Position numbers and translations under genes: made by a program. Positions 8,655 through 19,291 of a stretch of 64,000 nt of DNA are shown piece by piece. This DNA comes from Symbiodinium natans. Lineage: Eukaryota > Sar > Dinophyceae > Suessiales > Symbiodiniaceae. The stretch spans positions 117,501 through 181,500 of the forward strand of contig CAJNDS010001979.1 of the NCBI GenBank assembly GCA_905221605.1. The letters run 5' to 3'. Numbering within the stretch: position 1 is the stretch's first letter; each line of letters starts with the position of its first letter. The notes below the pieces were generated by a model. It did no database searches. It was not told where the DNA came from and saw only the letters and a program-made list of their open reading frames with translations.

Positions 8655-8950
8655 CCCCTTAAACCCCCTAAACCCCATACCCTAAACCCTAAACCCTAAA
8701 CCCTAAACCCCTTACCCTCTAATCCCCTAACCCCTTGACCCCTTAACCCCTGAACCTCTGCACCCCTAAATTCCTAAACCCCTAAACCCTTAAACCCCTA
8801 CACCCCAATCCCCGCAGCCCTAAACCCTAAACCCCAAAACCCTAAACCCCAAAACCCTAAACCCCAAAACCCTAAACCCCTAAACCCCAAAACCCTAAAC
8901 CCTAAACCCTAAACCCTAAACCCAAAACCCTAAGCCCCTAAGCCCCTAAA
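8655..8950 (-). repeat. Mixed CCCTAAA / CCCCTAAA tract
   Basis: Heptamers interleaved with octamers (CCCCTAAA) and CCCCAAAA variants. No coding island seen from 8480 to 8985. Confidence 0.88.
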
Positions 8951-9049
8951 CCCCGAAGCCCCGAAGCCCCAACTTGGTAATCTTCAAGCCGCCCTTCCGC
9001 AGGATCGCCTGCAACGAGCCCAAGCAGACCAGATGAGGCCGAGCGTCTT

Positions 9050-9505
9050 GGGGGTTTAGGGTTTAGGGTTTAGGGTTTAGGGTTTAGGGTTTAGGGTTTC
9101 AGGTCTCGCAAGCGGCCCTGAGCCGCGAGGTTCGGTGATCCCGGGCGTGCCTAGGGTTTGGGGTTTGGGGTTTGGGGTTTAGGGGTTTAGGGTTTAGGGC
9201 TAGGGTTTAGGGTTTAGGGGTTTAGGGGTTTAGGGATGTAGGGTTTAGGGGTTTAGGGGTTTAGGGGTTTAGGGGCTTAGGGGCTTAGGGGTTTAGGGGT
9301 TTAGGGGTTTAGGGGTTTAGGGGTTTAGGGGTTTAGGGTTTTAGGGGCTTAGGGGTGTAGGGGTTTAGGGGTTTAGGGGCTTAGGGGTTTAGGGGTTGAG
9401 GGGTTTGGGGTTGAGGGGTTAGGTTAGGGGTTTTGTGGTTTAGGGGTTTAGGGGTTTAGGGAAGGTTTAGGGGCTTAGGGAAAGTTTAGGGTTTAGTGAA
9501 GGTTT
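9050..9505 (+). repeat. TTTAGGG then TTTAGGGG array
   Basis: Heptamers to about 9105, a short unique island (9106-9150), then more than 30 octamer units TTTAGGGG with GCTTAGGG and TGTAGGG variants. Octamers replace heptamers almost entirely here. Confidence 0.93.
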
Positions 9506-9547
9506 AGAGGTTAGGGGCAACCCCGCTTTCCCCCCCACACAATTCAG

Positions 9548-9598
9548 GCTCTGCTGCCCGAGTTTTCCCACAACCTGAGGCCTTTTGCCCCACAGGCC
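9548..9598 (+). CDS. Candidate exon between octamer and CCCCAAA arrays
   Basis: Acceptor attcag|GCT opens a frame reading [16 protein letters not shown] up to a cacag. It is the only non-repeat sequence between two large arrays. Unknown product. Confidence 0.3.
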
Positions 9599-9613
9599 CC
9601 AAACTCCAAACCC

Positions 9614-9964
9614 CTTACCCTAAACCCGCAAACCCCAAACCCCAAACCCCAAACCCCAAACCCCAAACCCCAAACCCCAAACCCCAAACCCCAAACCCCA
9701 AACCCCAAACCCCAACCCCCAAACCCCAAACCCCAAACCCCAAACCCCAAACCCCAAACCCCAAACCCCAAACCCCAAACCCCAAACAAACCCCAAACCC
9801 CAAACCCCAAACCCCAAACCCCAAACCCCAAACCCCCAACCCAAACCCCAAACCCCAAACCCCAAACCCCAAACCCCAAACCCCAAACCCCAAACCCCAA
9901 ACCCCAAACCCCAAACCCCAAACCCCAAACCCCAAACCCCAAACCCCAAACCCCAAACCCCAAA
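9614..9964 (-). repeat. Homogeneous CCCCAAA array
   Basis: About 50 units of CCCCAAA (TTTGGGG on the other strand), with only a few interruptions (CCCCAAC, CAAACAAA). This is a distinct heptamer from CCCTAAA. All six frames are open by periodicity and encode Gly/Phe/Trp-rich artefacts. Confidence 0.95.
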
Positions 9965-10299
9965 CGCCAATCCAGTAGACTCCATGCCCTAAACTCCTAA
10001 GCCCCCCCAACTTCAACAATGAAGAGCGGACAGCAAGCAAAACATGAAGCCATCTAGACCCTACGCCCTCTATAAAACCTAAACCCTCAACCGTAAACCC
10101 CAAACCCTAAACCTGAAGCCCCCAAACCCTAAACCCCTAAACCCCTAACCCCTAACCCCTAAACCCTAAACCCTAAACCCTCTCTAAAACAAAGAAAAAG
10201 GCAAGAGCAAGCTTCTCCGCCCAGGGAGGCGCTGGAGCGGGAGGGCACACAGGGCCGCACCCCGACCTCGCGTCAAGGTCTGGGCCTTCTATTTGGAGG

Positions 10300-10420
10300 G
10301 TTTGGGGTTTAGGGTTCAGGGTTCAGGGTTTGGGGTTTAGGGTTTGTGTTGTAGGGTTTAGGGTTTAGGGTTTGGGGTTTAGGGTTTTGGGTTTGGTTTG
10401 GGGTTTCGGGTTTGGGGTTT
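10300..10420 (+). repeat. Imperfect TTTAGGG/TTTGGGG tract
   Basis: Mixed units in one orientation. The 10195-10290 island to its left is open in one + frame (basic start KKARASF, then Gly-rich) but without recognisable motif. A (GT)7 run lies at 10477-10490. Confidence 0.75.
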
Positions 10421-10704
10421 AGGGCTTTGCCCTAAACCCTAAACCCAAATCCCTTAACCCTTAACATATAGAGGTGTGTGTGTGTGTGTGCTGGGTTGAA
10501 AGGGCTTAGGGTTTAACATTTTCGGAGATTCAGGTTCAGGGTTTAAGATTTTGGCTTTCAGGTGTTGTTCTCTTCCGGAGTAAGAATCGTATTGGGATGG
10601 CTGAAAGGTATACTCGTAAATGGCCTAGAGCATCTTCTCAAACAGACTGCCCGCTTTAGGTATAGAGTTTAGCCCTAAACCCTCAATGAAAGGTTGACAC
10701 TGGG

Positions 10705-10803
10705 TTCCTCTTCCTCTTCCTCTTCCTCTTCCTCTTCCTCTTCCTCTTCCTCTTCCTCTTCCTCTTCCTCTTCCTCTTCCTCTTCCTCTTCCTCTTCCTC
10801 TTC
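10705..10803. repeat. (TTCCTC)n microsatellite
   Basis: About 16 perfect hexamers TCTTCC/TTCCTC. On the minus strand it is open and reads Arg-Gly repeats; there is no evidence of a gene. Confidence 0.95.
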
Positions 10804-11113
10804 TTCTTTTTCTTCTTGACCCTCGAGACCTCAGTGCTTCCCTCGCCATGGGCTCCATTTGTGTGGTTTAAGGTTTGGGGACTGGGGTTTAGCGCTTTGT
10901 AGTATGTAGGGATGTGCGTTTGGGGTTATTGGGTTTACAGAAACACAAACCAGGGTTGGGTTCAGGGTTGCATTGAAGACCCAGACCTTACGGTGTATGT
11001 TAGCAGGCTCACTAAGCCCGCGACGCCTCTTGCAAGAAGTGTCGGCAATGATGCGGGGAGCATTGCCCTCAGGAGCTTCTCAACACAATGCCCTGGGCCT
11101 TGCCCTTATCCCA

Positions 11114-11582
11114 ACCCTGAACTGCTGAACCCGATGCTGAACCCCAGCTCACCGATCTTCCGCGCGCTGCAGAGCCGAACCTTGCTCAAGATTTCTGGCT
11201 TTCGCCATCGGAGTTCTTCTGCGCGGCCCTGGGGGCAAGCGGCAGTGGGTCCTCTTCGCGCACTTCCTCCGGTTCGGGCTCCTACGCTGGGCACACCTAT
11301 GTGGAGACGGATGGCAGGCTTGGTCTCAAGGTTGAGCACCATAAGTGCGGGGATGGACAGTACGTCTCACAGTACTCAGGCAACGTCAATGATGGCAAGG
11401 TGAAGGAGAAGATGAACGGTCACACGATTCGTGAAAAAGAAGGCCAAGGTGACAGTCAGCGGCGTGTTGAGCGCTCCTACAGAGAAAGCTCTGGCAGCTA
11501 CAGCCTTTTCGCTGACAACTGCCAACATGCATCTGACAAAGCGTACAGGGAGTCAACGGATGATGAGTGTGCAGTGATGTAG
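11114..11582 (+). CDS. C-terminal coding piece ending in a CaaX box
   Basis: A frame open from about 11114 to the TAG at 11580 gives roughly 155 residues with no in-frame ATG before the middle, so it is a terminal exon or 5'-broken gene. The order is: acidic/Pro start, FWLSPSEFFCAALG, a Ser/Gly linker, GHTYVETDGRLGLKVEHHKC, a charged middle, then YSLFADNCQHASDKAYR and a C-terminal CAVM. CAVM fits a prenylation (CaaX, farnesyl-type) signal and suggests membrane attachment. The NCQHAS segment with an upstream His resembles the NCxHF box of LRAT/NlpC-P60-like papain folds, but that is a weak inference. No close family recognised. Confidence 0.45.
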
Positions 11583-12000
11583 CTAGCACACTGAATGTCC
11601 ACAACCAATCCGAGCAATGTCGGACATTGCAGCAGACCTCTTCCTTTAGAATGCCTGAATGCCTGACCCGACGTGACATGGTATCCGTCCGCCTGGTTTG
11701 TGGCAGCCGGCACATTTTTGGAACAGCATCGGCACAGCTGCAAAGAAGTTGAGGCTTTCTTTTTGTCTTGCTAAGACTTCATTCCTTCCTTTCTTATTTT
11801 CTTCCTTTCTGCCTTTCTCTCTCTCTCTCTCTGTCCCCCCCGCCCTCCCTTTCTGTCTGAACGACGGCACGCCAGGCTGCTCTCCATGTCTTTCGTGTTG
11901 GTACAATGAGCAAGTGCTGCCACTGGTGCCATGGGGTTTTGGGTGTAGGTTTGAGGGTTTAAGTCAGGGTTAAGGGTTTCGGTTTAAGAGGTTTAGGGTT
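11583..12000. other. Probable 3' flank of the CaaX gene
   Basis: A 420-bp unique stretch with a (CT)n run at 11815-11834 and T/C-rich sequence. Frames are open on both strands but none is convincing. Telomere-type repeat resumes near 11940. Confidence 0.4.
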
Positions 12001-12447
12001 TTAGGGTGACGGTCATATGAGGGGATGCTCTCGATGATGGTCCCACCTCTTACGATAGTCCCTAAACCCTAAGCCCTAAACCCTACGTCCTTGGTGTGTT
12101 TGGGGTCCCCAAAACGGGACCATTATTTAGAGAACCGCCCGCACGACTTGATAGGGTCCTTAGTTTCCGGGTCGCGGTGCTGTGACATCCGCCCTGCACC
12201 CTAAACCCTACACCCCAAACCTTAAACCAGTCGACCGTTGAAACGTAAACCCTTCAACGCTAAACCCTACTTGAAAGCCTCCCGACTTCGGCCTTGTTGG
12301 CTCCCAGGCTAAAATTCGCGGAGTTTCGTCGCACTTTGCGCGGTTTTGGACATCTTAAGGCTTAAGTCCTGAACCTGAAGCCCAGCTGGTCCGGTTTAGG
12401 GTTTAGGGTTTAGGGTATAGGGTTTTGGGTTTTGGGTTTAGGGTGTT

Positions 12448-12585
12448 TAGGGAAGCCCAACAGGTCTCAGCTCGGCATCCAACTCGATGATGATGCGGAA
12501 ATGAGAGCCCCCGCGCGCATGCCTTGCAGTTTCCTGATGTAATTACTTTCCCGGGGTGCCCGCTGAGTCACCAGCTCAACATCGC
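12448..12585 (-). CDS. Candidate minus-strand exon, unknown
   Basis: On the minus strand the island reads GDVELVTQRAPRESNYIRKL, then QGMRAGALISASSSSWMPS and a stop, open throughout. It lies between TTTAGGG (left) and CCCTAAA (right), the opposite arrangement to most exon islands. No family recognised. Confidence 0.3.
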
Positions 12586-12781
12586 CCTAAACCCTAAACC
12601 CTAAACCCTAAACCCTAAACCCTAAACCCTAAACCCTAAACCCTAAACCCTAAACCCTAAACCCTAAACCCTAAACCCTAAACCTAACCCTAAACCCTAA
12701 ACCCTAAACCCTAAACCCTAAACCCTAAACCCTAAACCCTAAACCCTAAACCCTAAACCCTAAACCCTAAACCCTAAACCC
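12586..12781 (-). repeat. CCCTAAA array
   Basis: About 28 units, perfect except one 6-bp unit. The array ends in decayed ACCCAAAG units to 12830. Confidence 0.96.
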
Positions 12782-12944
12782 CAAGCGTTAAGCCCTGAAC
12801 CCAAAGAACCTAAAGAGCCCAAAGAACCCAAAGAACCCTACACCTTAACCCCCCCTAAAGGACCTTCAAACTCCTCAAGTGAGCACCCCCTTTTGCATTG
12901 GCCTCCGGACCTTGGCTGTGCTCTGGGCATCGAAGATTTTTCGG

Positions 12945-13320
12945 GCTCTTAGGGCTCTTAGGGCTCTTAGGGTTCTTAGGGTTCTTAGGGTTTTGTGGTT
13001 TAGGGTTTAGGGTTCAGGGTGTAGGGTTTAGGGTTTTAGTTTAGGGCCCTTAGGGTTCGTAGGGCTCTTGGGGTTCTTTTAGGGTTCCTAGGGTTCTTAG
13101 GGTTCTTGGGGCTCTTAGGGCTCTTAGGGCTCTTAGGGTTCTTCGGGGTTCTTCGGGGTTCTTCGGGGTTCTTAAGGCTCTTCAAGTCTCAGGGCTCTTA
13201 GGGGGCCTTAGGGTTTTTTTTGGGTTTAGGGCTCTTAGTTCTTAGGGTTTGGGGCCTTAGGGTTTTTTTTTGGGTTTAGGGCTCTTAGTTCTTAGGGTTT
13301 GGGGCTTGGGGTGTAGGGTT
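12945..13320 (+). repeat. GGGCTCTTA / GGGTTCTTA nonamer tract
   Basis: A local variant repeat: several runs of TAGGGCTCT and TAGGGTTCT nonamers, and two 60-bp near-identical copies at about 13205 and 13260 (ttttttttgggtttagggct). No gene from 12830 to 13800; 13500-13560 and 13685-13770 are TTTAGGG tracts. Confidence 0.8.
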
Positions 13321-13799
13321 TTTGGGTTCGTTGTTTCGTTTTATGTTTTCAAGTTTTCTTGGTTCCTTTGAGCTTTGGGGGAATCAGGGCTTTAGGGTTT
13401 TCCGCGTTCTGAGGATGTTTGGTTTTCAGGGCTTGGAACGCAGGGCTTGTTAGGGTGCAGTAGGCTTTTTCGGGCTTTTCGCGGCTTTTGGGGCTGATAG
13501 GGTTTAGGGTTTAGGGTTTGGGGCTGATAGGGTTTAGGGTTTAGGGTTTAGGGTGAAGGGCTTCGGGCTTAGGGCTTAGAGGAAAAGCCGCTGAGAGGCG
13601 CTGCCTGGTGGAACTGGTCGGCCGGGAGGTCCCCAACCCCAAAACCCGAACGCAGAGCCCAAAAAGATGCCAGGGTGGTTGCATAGGGTTGAGGGTTTGG
13701 GGTTTGGGGTTTAGGGTTTAGGGTTTGGGGTTTAGGGTTTAGGGTTTAGGATTGTGGTTTAGGGTTGAGGGTTGAAGAAACACATCGTTGCTGACACGC

Positions 13800-14150
13800 A
13801 TCATGGCGCACAGGTCTGATGCGACAGAGCACAACCAGCCAGGGAATCCTGTCAAAGAACATCATTTCCGCCCCTCCGGTAGACTCTGGCCTCAGGCGAC
13901 CTGTTGGGAGAATGGTATTGGGCGGAGGGTCTGAACCAACAAAAACGGCGAGTTCTCGCTGCGTGTTCCCAAGAGTTTCCCACTTACTTCAACGGCTCTT
14001 TCGTAAGGGTCGAGGGCGGCTGATCAACAAAAAAACAACCGATTCCCTAAACCTGACACTTCTAAACCCAAAGTCCTACCTTGCGGAGATCAAGGCTAGG
14101 TGGGGATCGCCTTGTAAACGCCCAGCCTAAAGACCTGTCTAAGATGGATG
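13800..14150 (+). other. Unique island with unassigned open frames
   Basis: About 350 bp without telomere repeat. One + frame is open for about 100 codons but has no ATG start of good context and no motif. A retrotransposon remnant or decayed exon is possible. Confidence 0.3.
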
Positions 14151-14184
14151 GCCACAGGCACGTGTGGGTTGAGGCTCTGAGCCC

Positions 14185-14345
14185 TGCACCCTTAACCCTG
14201 TAAACCCTGTAAACCCTGCAAACCCCTATAAACCCTATAAACCCTATATACCCTATAAACCTATAAACCCTATAAAACCCATAAACCCTCTAGGCCCTCT
14301 AAACCCTACAAACCCTATGAACCCTATAAACCCCATAAACCCCAG
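14185..14345 (-). repeat. Degenerate 'ccctataaa' tract
   Basis: Units CCCTATAAA and CCCTGTAAA (nonamers), similar to the first 50 bp of the window. The following 250 bp are decayed repeat. Confidence 0.75.
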
Positions 14346-14613
14346 ACCCTAAACCCGAAACCCTCGACACGAAATCCCCAAAAACTTAAACGGAGACTTT
14401 TCTATCGCTGCACCATCCAAGCCATAAGTTCGATTCAAGGGGGGCCCTGTGATGAGCTAAACTAAGCACTGAACCCTAAACCCTAAATCCCAATCCCAGC
14501 CTTAAACCTTACGCCCTAAACCCTAATTAGCCCATAAGCCCATAAGTCCATTCGGCCATCATTCCTGAAACCCTACAACCACGAACCCCCAAACTGTAAA
14601 CCCTAAACGCTCG

Positions 14614-14742
14614 ACCCTAAACCCTAAACCCTAAACCCTAAACCCTAAACCCTAAACCCTAAACCCTAAACCCTAAACCCCAAACCCCAAACCCTAAACC
14701 CTAAACCCCAAACCCTAAACCCCAAACCCCAAACCCTAAACC
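14614..14742 (-). repeat. CCCTAAA array with CCCCAAA admixture
   Basis: About 18 units, the last third alternating with CCCCAAA. Confidence 0.94.
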
Positions 14743-14743
14743 T

Positions 14744-14834
14744 TGTATTCAATTTGGAGCGAGAGACGAGGCCAGCCGTCCGGTAGAAAGAGTCTCTGCG
14801 TCCGGCAATCTGCGGGCACGCCTGCTCCTGACAG
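14744..14834 (+). CDS. Candidate exon, unknown
   Basis: Open frame CIQFGARDEASRPVERVSAS followed by GNLRARLLLTG-like residues, ending at a GT donor (ACAG|gttttg). It is preceded by CCCTAAA and followed by TTTAGGG repeats. The frame remains open to a TAG at 14867. No family recognised. Confidence 0.35.
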
Positions 14835-14867
14835 GTTTTGGCTTCTGCTTCGGCCTAGAAGTCCTAT

Positions 14868-14948
14868 AGGGTTTAGGGTTTAGGGTTTAGGGTTTAGGGT
14901 TTAGGGTTTAGGGTCTAGGGTTTAGGGTTTAGGGTTTAGGGTTTTGGG
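14868..14948 (+). repeat. TTTAGGG array
   Basis: About 11 units directly after the exon-like island. Confidence 0.94.
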
Positions 14949-15324
14949 TTTGGTGCCTAGGGTTTTAGGGTGCGGTTCGACCGAAACCCTAAACCCCTAA
15001 ACCCCTCAACCCCTAAACCCCAGACATCCCCAGACCCTAAAGCCTCAAGGCCTCAAGCTCTTACTTGCTTCTGAAAATCGGGGGGGGGGGGGGTGGGGGC
15101 GCTTGTGTTAAATTTCCAGGGCTGGACACTTAAAGAAGCTGATCCCCCGAAATCCTTTGCTTGTCCGGTGTGTATAGGGGATAACCCTGAAACCTAAACC
15201 CTGAACCCTAAACCCTAAACCCTGATAAACCCGAATTCCTTCATTTGATGCTAAGAACTGGTAGGTTTGGTCTTGAGGAGGTCCAGGGTTCCTTCCGGGT
15301 TTTAGGATTTAGGGTTTCGGGGCT

Positions 15325-15660
15325 TTGGGGGTTTAGGGTTTAGGGTTTAGGGTTTAGGGTTTAGGGTTTAGGGTTAGGGGGTGAGGGGGTTGTGTGTTCA
15401 GCATTCGGGCTCTAGGCGTTTGGCCTAGAGATCATGCGCCGGGGTGTTCGGGCATTGATTGTTTAGGCTGGGGGTGGAGGGATGCCTCGAGGCTGCTTTG
15501 GCGCGTCAGGCTGGTGAAGGGGGGGTTTAGGATTTAGGGTTTAGGGTTTACAGTAGGGTTTAGGGTTTAGGGCCAAGGTTAAGGATTTAGGGTTTGGGGT
15601 TTACAGTAGGGTTTAGGGTTTAGGGTTTAGGGTTTGGGGCTTAGGGTCACTGAAAATCTT
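15325..15660 (+). repeat. TTTAGGG arrays with unique spacer
   Basis: Arrays at 15325-15375 and 15525-15645 flank about 150 bp of G-rich unique sequence. A 60-bp segment containing 'ggtttacagtagggtttaggg' is duplicated (15545 and 15597). Confidence 0.85.
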
Positions 15661-15709
15661 ATACCCTGCATCAGGGCGTGAACGAAAGTTTCACCATTTC
15701 TGGGAGCAG

Positions 15710-15786
15710 GCGCCCGGTGTATCTGTGCTTCGACTTTCCTGGGCCGGCGAAGAGAACGTGGACCCAAACCACCTGAAGAGCCCGAT
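15710..15786 (+). CDS. Candidate exon, unknown
   Basis: Acceptor gagcag|GCG, frame 0, reading APGVSVLRLSWAGEENVDPN then HLKSPM, with a GT at 15787. The codon pattern and clean borders favour coding. Repeats on both sides are TTTAGGG-oriented, an exception to the usual arrangement. Confidence 0.4.
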
Positions 15787-15920
15787 GTGTTCAGGGTTTA
15801 GGGTTTAGGGTTTAGGGTTTTGCATTTAGGGTTTAGGGTTTAGGGCCCCCAAATCCCAACCTAACCCCCAAGCCTTTGAACCCAAACCCCTAGACCCCAA
15901 TCGTTTTGGAGCAATCCCTC

Positions 15921-16180
15921 CTAAACCCTAAACCCTAAACCCTAAACCCTAAACCCTAAACCCTAAACCCTAAACCCTAAACCCTAAACCCTAAACCCTA
16001 AACCCTAAACCCTAAACCCTAAACCCTAAACCCTAAACCTAAACCCTAAACCCTAAACCCTAAACCCTAAACCCTAAACCCTAAACCCCTAAACCCCTAA
16101 ACCCCTAAACCCCTAAACCCTAAACCCTAAACCCTAAACCCTAAACCCTAAGCCCTAAACCCTAAACCCTAAACCCTAAA
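15921..16180 (-). repeat. CCCTAAA array
   Basis: About 37 units, mostly perfect, with four consecutive CCCCTAAA octamers at 16082-16115. Confidence 0.97.
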
Positions 16181-16187
16181 CTCCCAG

Positions 16188-16268
16188 CTGTTTTGGACGC
16201 TTCCGCTGCCCAGATTGGCTCGGCTCAGCCCCGAGCTCAGAAAAAACAAAGACGCTTCTTGCCTCGGG
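16188..16268 (+). CDS. Candidate exon, basic peptide
   Basis: Acceptor tcccag|CT, then VLDASAAQIGSAQPRAQKKQ and RRFLPRG, ending at a GT donor (CGGG|gtagga). The Lys/Arg cluster KKQRR could be a nuclear-localisation type patch, by inference only. CCCTAAA precedes, TTTAGGG follows. Confidence 0.4.
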
Positions 16269-16296
16269 GTAGGAAACCCGAAGCCCCTGAAAGGTC

Positions 16297-16355
16297 TGGG
16301 TTTAGGGTTTAGGGTTTAGGGTTTAGGGTTTAGGGTTTAGGGTTTAGGGTTTAGG
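16297..16355 (+). repeat. TTTAGGG array
   Basis: Eight perfect units. The next 600 bp (16360-16940) contain only decayed units and unassigned sequence. Confidence 0.93.
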
Positions 16356-16955
16356 GTTAAGGGCCTTAAGGGTTTAGGGTTCAGGGTGTAGGGTTTAGGG
16401 TTAGGGTTTAGAGAGGATGGGAAATCCAGCACCCAAGCAACCCTAACGATCCTGAGGCCATCTGCACAAGGCCCTGACAAGGGCCAAACGACCCTAGACA
16501 CCCCAACCGCCCCCCCCCCCGCCCCCCTTACACACAAAGAAAAGCTCTAAGAAATATTCAACACAATCCTTGGGCACACCCCTTAAAAGAAGTTTCGGGG
16601 TCTGGCAAAATCCTTCCTTAATAGTCTCCGTTTATACGTTAAAGGGTATGGGTTTTGGGGTATGTTGAATTTTCCTTACAAAGAGAAGAGCACGAAGCTC
16701 CTCCTACCCCGTGGACGCCTTGAGAGTCGGAGCTTGGCCAAAATGGGCAAAGTCCGACCCGCACCCCGGTGTTCGACAGCATCCGCGGGCCACCAAAAAG
16801 GGCGCGGGCGGGGCTAGAGGCTGAAGGGTCTAGGGTTTAGGGTTCAGGGTTCAGGGTTTAGGGTTTAGGGTTCTCAATCCTCAACCCTCAAGCCCGCCCA
16901 TGCTAGGGGGTTGAGGGTTTAAGTTAGGGTTTAGGGTTTAAGGGTTAGGGCTTTT

Positions 16956-17024
16956 TTGGATCTTCCTGATGAGAGAGGAGCTGCCCACAGTCTGGAACGT
17001 TCTGCCTTGGTGAACGCTCTTTAG
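16956..17024 (+). CDS. Candidate terminal exon, unknown
   Basis: A + frame reads LDLPDERGAAHSLERSALVN then AL and a TAG at 17022. It looks coding but has no clear acceptor. An opposite-strand frame is also open, so confidence is low. Confidence 0.25.
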   Translation: MDLPDERGAAHSLERSALVNAL

Positions 17025-17355
17025 GGTTTGGGGGTTTCGTACAGATCCTTGGTGTAGTGGGGTTCCTGAAAGGCTCGTGACCCCTTAAGCCTTGCAAGCC
17101 CTTTGCGAACCGGGGGGAGGGGGGGGACGGTTCATAAGGCCTACCAGGAATCATTCGAGGTTATTCGGACTTCTTCGGCCTTGTTGAGGATCGGGTTTAG
17201 GCTTTCGGGTTTAGGTTTTAGGGTTTCGGATCTAGGGTTTAGGGTTTGGGGGGCCTTCAGCAGGGCTCTGTGTTGAACAGCCCCCCAAATAGGGCAGCCA
17301 TACTTTAGAGGCTACTCACTTAAGCCTCCTCCTCCAAGTCAGGATGGGCTCCCTA

Positions 17356-17456
17356 TGGGTGGTTGTCAAAATTATGGTCCCTTTTGGATCCCTCTTATAA
17401 TACGGCACCTAATATTTAGGGCACCCCAAAAGGGATCATAATTTTGACAGCCACCC
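17356..17456. mobile_element. MITE-like element, family A copy 3
   Basis: A 101-bp copy with the family A inverted ends (TGGGTGGTTGTCAAAATTAT and reverse complement) and TA on both sides. One base is missing at the right tip. Confidence 0.82.
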
Positions 17457-17534
17457 TATGAAGCTTTCGGAAGCCCTGTTTAGGACGTTTAGGCCCCTAA
17501 GCCCTTCTTGGGTGTTCATGGTACTAAGTTTAAT

Positions 17535-17612
17535 GGGGTTTGGGGTTTAGGGTTTAGGGTTTAGGGTTTAGGGTTTAGGGTTAAGGGTTTAGAGTTTAGG
17601 GTTTAGGGTTTA
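17535..17612 (+). repeat. TTTAGGG array
   Basis: About 11 units with one TTAAGGG and one TTTAGAG variant. Confidence 0.92.
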
Positions 17613-17726
17613 GGGCTATAGCACAACTACATGTCCCCCAAGTCTGGCTGCCTAAGTTGAAGTTTATGTTCTCAGTCCGTTTGATATCTTGATACCAGGC
17701 ACGACGAGCTCTGAACCTTCAAGGAG

Positions 17727-17868
17727 ACCCCTAAACCCTAAACCCTAAACCCTAAACCCTAAACCCTAAACCCTAAACCCTAAACCCTAAACCCTAAACC
17801 CTAAACCCTAAACCCTAAACCCTAAACCCTAAACCCTAAACCCCAAACCCCAAACCCCAAACCCTATA
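17727..17868 (-). repeat. CCCTAAA array
   Basis: About 20 units ending in three CCCCAAA units. Confidence 0.96.
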
Positions 17869-17887
17869 CCCCAAGCCCGAAACCGCG

Positions 17888-18006
17888 GGGGCTCCGGCTG
17901 CAAGAGGCTGGAAGGGCGGCGGCGGCAGGGACGACTTCGGGGGTGGCGGTGGCGGCAAGGGGGCCTACCCGCCCCCTGGCGGCCGCGAGGGTGCCTCGGA
18001 GCAAAG
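17888..18006 (+). CDS. Candidate exon, Gly-rich RGG-like
   Basis: The open frame reads GAPAARGWKGGGGRDDFGGG, then GGGKGAYPPPGGREGASEQ. RG/RDD within poly-Gly and the PPPGGRE segment resemble low-complexity RGG regions of RNA-binding proteins. CCCTAAA lies upstream and TTTAGGG begins in the last codon's neighbourhood, where the exon must end. Confidence 0.45.
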
Positions 18007-18048
18007 TTTAGGGTTTAGGGTTTAGGGTTTAGGGTTTAGGGTTTAGGG
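18006..18048 (+). repeat. TTTAGGG array
   Basis: Six perfect units directly after the Gly-rich exon. The interval 18050-18420 is unique sequence with no supported gene. Confidence 0.93.
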
Positions 18049-18424
18049 CGGATGTTATCAGGGCTGAGGGTGAATAGTTCCCTCAAGCACTGAACCCCAA
18101 ACCACTTAAAACCCTCAAACCCTTGACTTCTCCAAGCCCTTCAATCCCCACGCCCTTGTTTGCCTAGACGTATGCAGTTCAGGTTTAATGTTCGGGATGT
18201 AGGAAGGATTCCTAGAATATGAGATTTTTGGTGGGGGTATCTTAGAATCTTAGAAGCTAAGGTTTAGTGTTTGTAGCCTTCTTCTGGGGCTCCGAGAATG
18301 TTTGTGGATCTTTGGTTGGGGTGTCTTAGAAGACCCTCGTTGGGAGAGCTGCTCGCACTACAGTGAGGTCATATCCTCAAAGCCCAACAGAGCAGGTACA
18401 TAGGGCCCGCAGATAGACGCCCAT

Positions 18425-18682
18425 CCTTAACCCCTAAACCCCCTAAACCCCTAAACCCCCTAAACCCCTAAACCCCTAAAACCCTAAAGCCCCTAAAACC
18501 CTAAAACCCTAAAACCCTAAAACCCTAAACCCCTAAAACCCCTAAATCCCTAAGCCCCCTAAACCCCTAAAACCCCTAAAACCCCTAAACCCCTAAAGCC
18601 CCTGAACCCCTAAATCCCTCAATCCCTCAATCCCTAAAAACCCTAAAACCCTAGACACCCTAAAACCCTAAACCCTAAACCC
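18425..18682 (-). repeat. CCCCTAAA / CCCTAAAA tract
   Basis: More than 25 units of octamer and nonamer variants rather than the plain heptamer. Confidence 0.92.
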
Positions 18683-18747
18683 TGTCTAAGCCCCAAGAGC
18701 TTCGCCTAGGACCCATCGACCTCGACCCACCCGCACCAGGTCGGTGC

Positions 18748-18880
18748 TTTAGGGTTTAGGGCTTAGGGTTTAGGGTTTGGGGTTTAGGGTTTACGGTGTA
18801 GGGTTTAGGGTTTAGGGTTAGGGTTTAGGGTTTAGGGTTTAGGGTTTCGGGTTTAGGGTTTAGGGTTTCGGGTTTAGGAG
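18748..18880 (+). repeat. TTTAGGG array
   Basis: About 18 units with TTTCGGG and GTTTGGG variants, followed to 19020 by decayed units. Confidence 0.92.
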
Positions 18881-19291
18881 TTCACCTCGTGGTTCCGAGT
18901 TGAGGGCTAGAGCGAGCGTTAATGTTTGTAAAGTGGGTTTAGGGGGTTCGGGTTTAGGGTTTTGGGTTATGGTTTAGGGTTTAAGGTTAGGGTTTAGGGT
19001 TGGGGTCTAGAGGTTTAGGGGTTTAACATCGGGGATTGCGGGTTACAGAGTTTAGGGTTCAGGGTTGATTGTCTGGAGAGTCTGGGGCTCGCGGGATTTA
19101 GGTTGTAACTAACTGGGCCTTTCCCTGGAGAATCCCAACGGTTAACCGTGGCGGGTCTGGGGAAGGCCTACAAGGAAACACCAAGACATTTCGACCCTCA
19201 ACCTTCGTGCCCCCTGAACCCTAAGCCGCCTAAACCCGAAACCCTAAGCCCTAAGCCCTAAACCCTCCCTCGAATGCCCCTATCCTGCCAG

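Noticed and set aside
9544-10103. Three long minus-strand frames encoding repeated GFGVWGL-type peptides
   Set aside because: They are the periodic translation of the CCCCAAA array; a 7-bp unit without stop leaves all frames open. No start context, no conserved non-repeat flank.
10625-10858. Arg-Gly repeat peptide on the minus strand
   Set aside because: Product of the (TTCCTC)n hexamer; flanks do not support a coding region.
12000-12150. Possible degenerate family A element (gatggtccc ... gggaccattattt)
   Set aside because: Only about 15 bp of each end match and the interior is telomere-type repeat; too weak to list as a copy.
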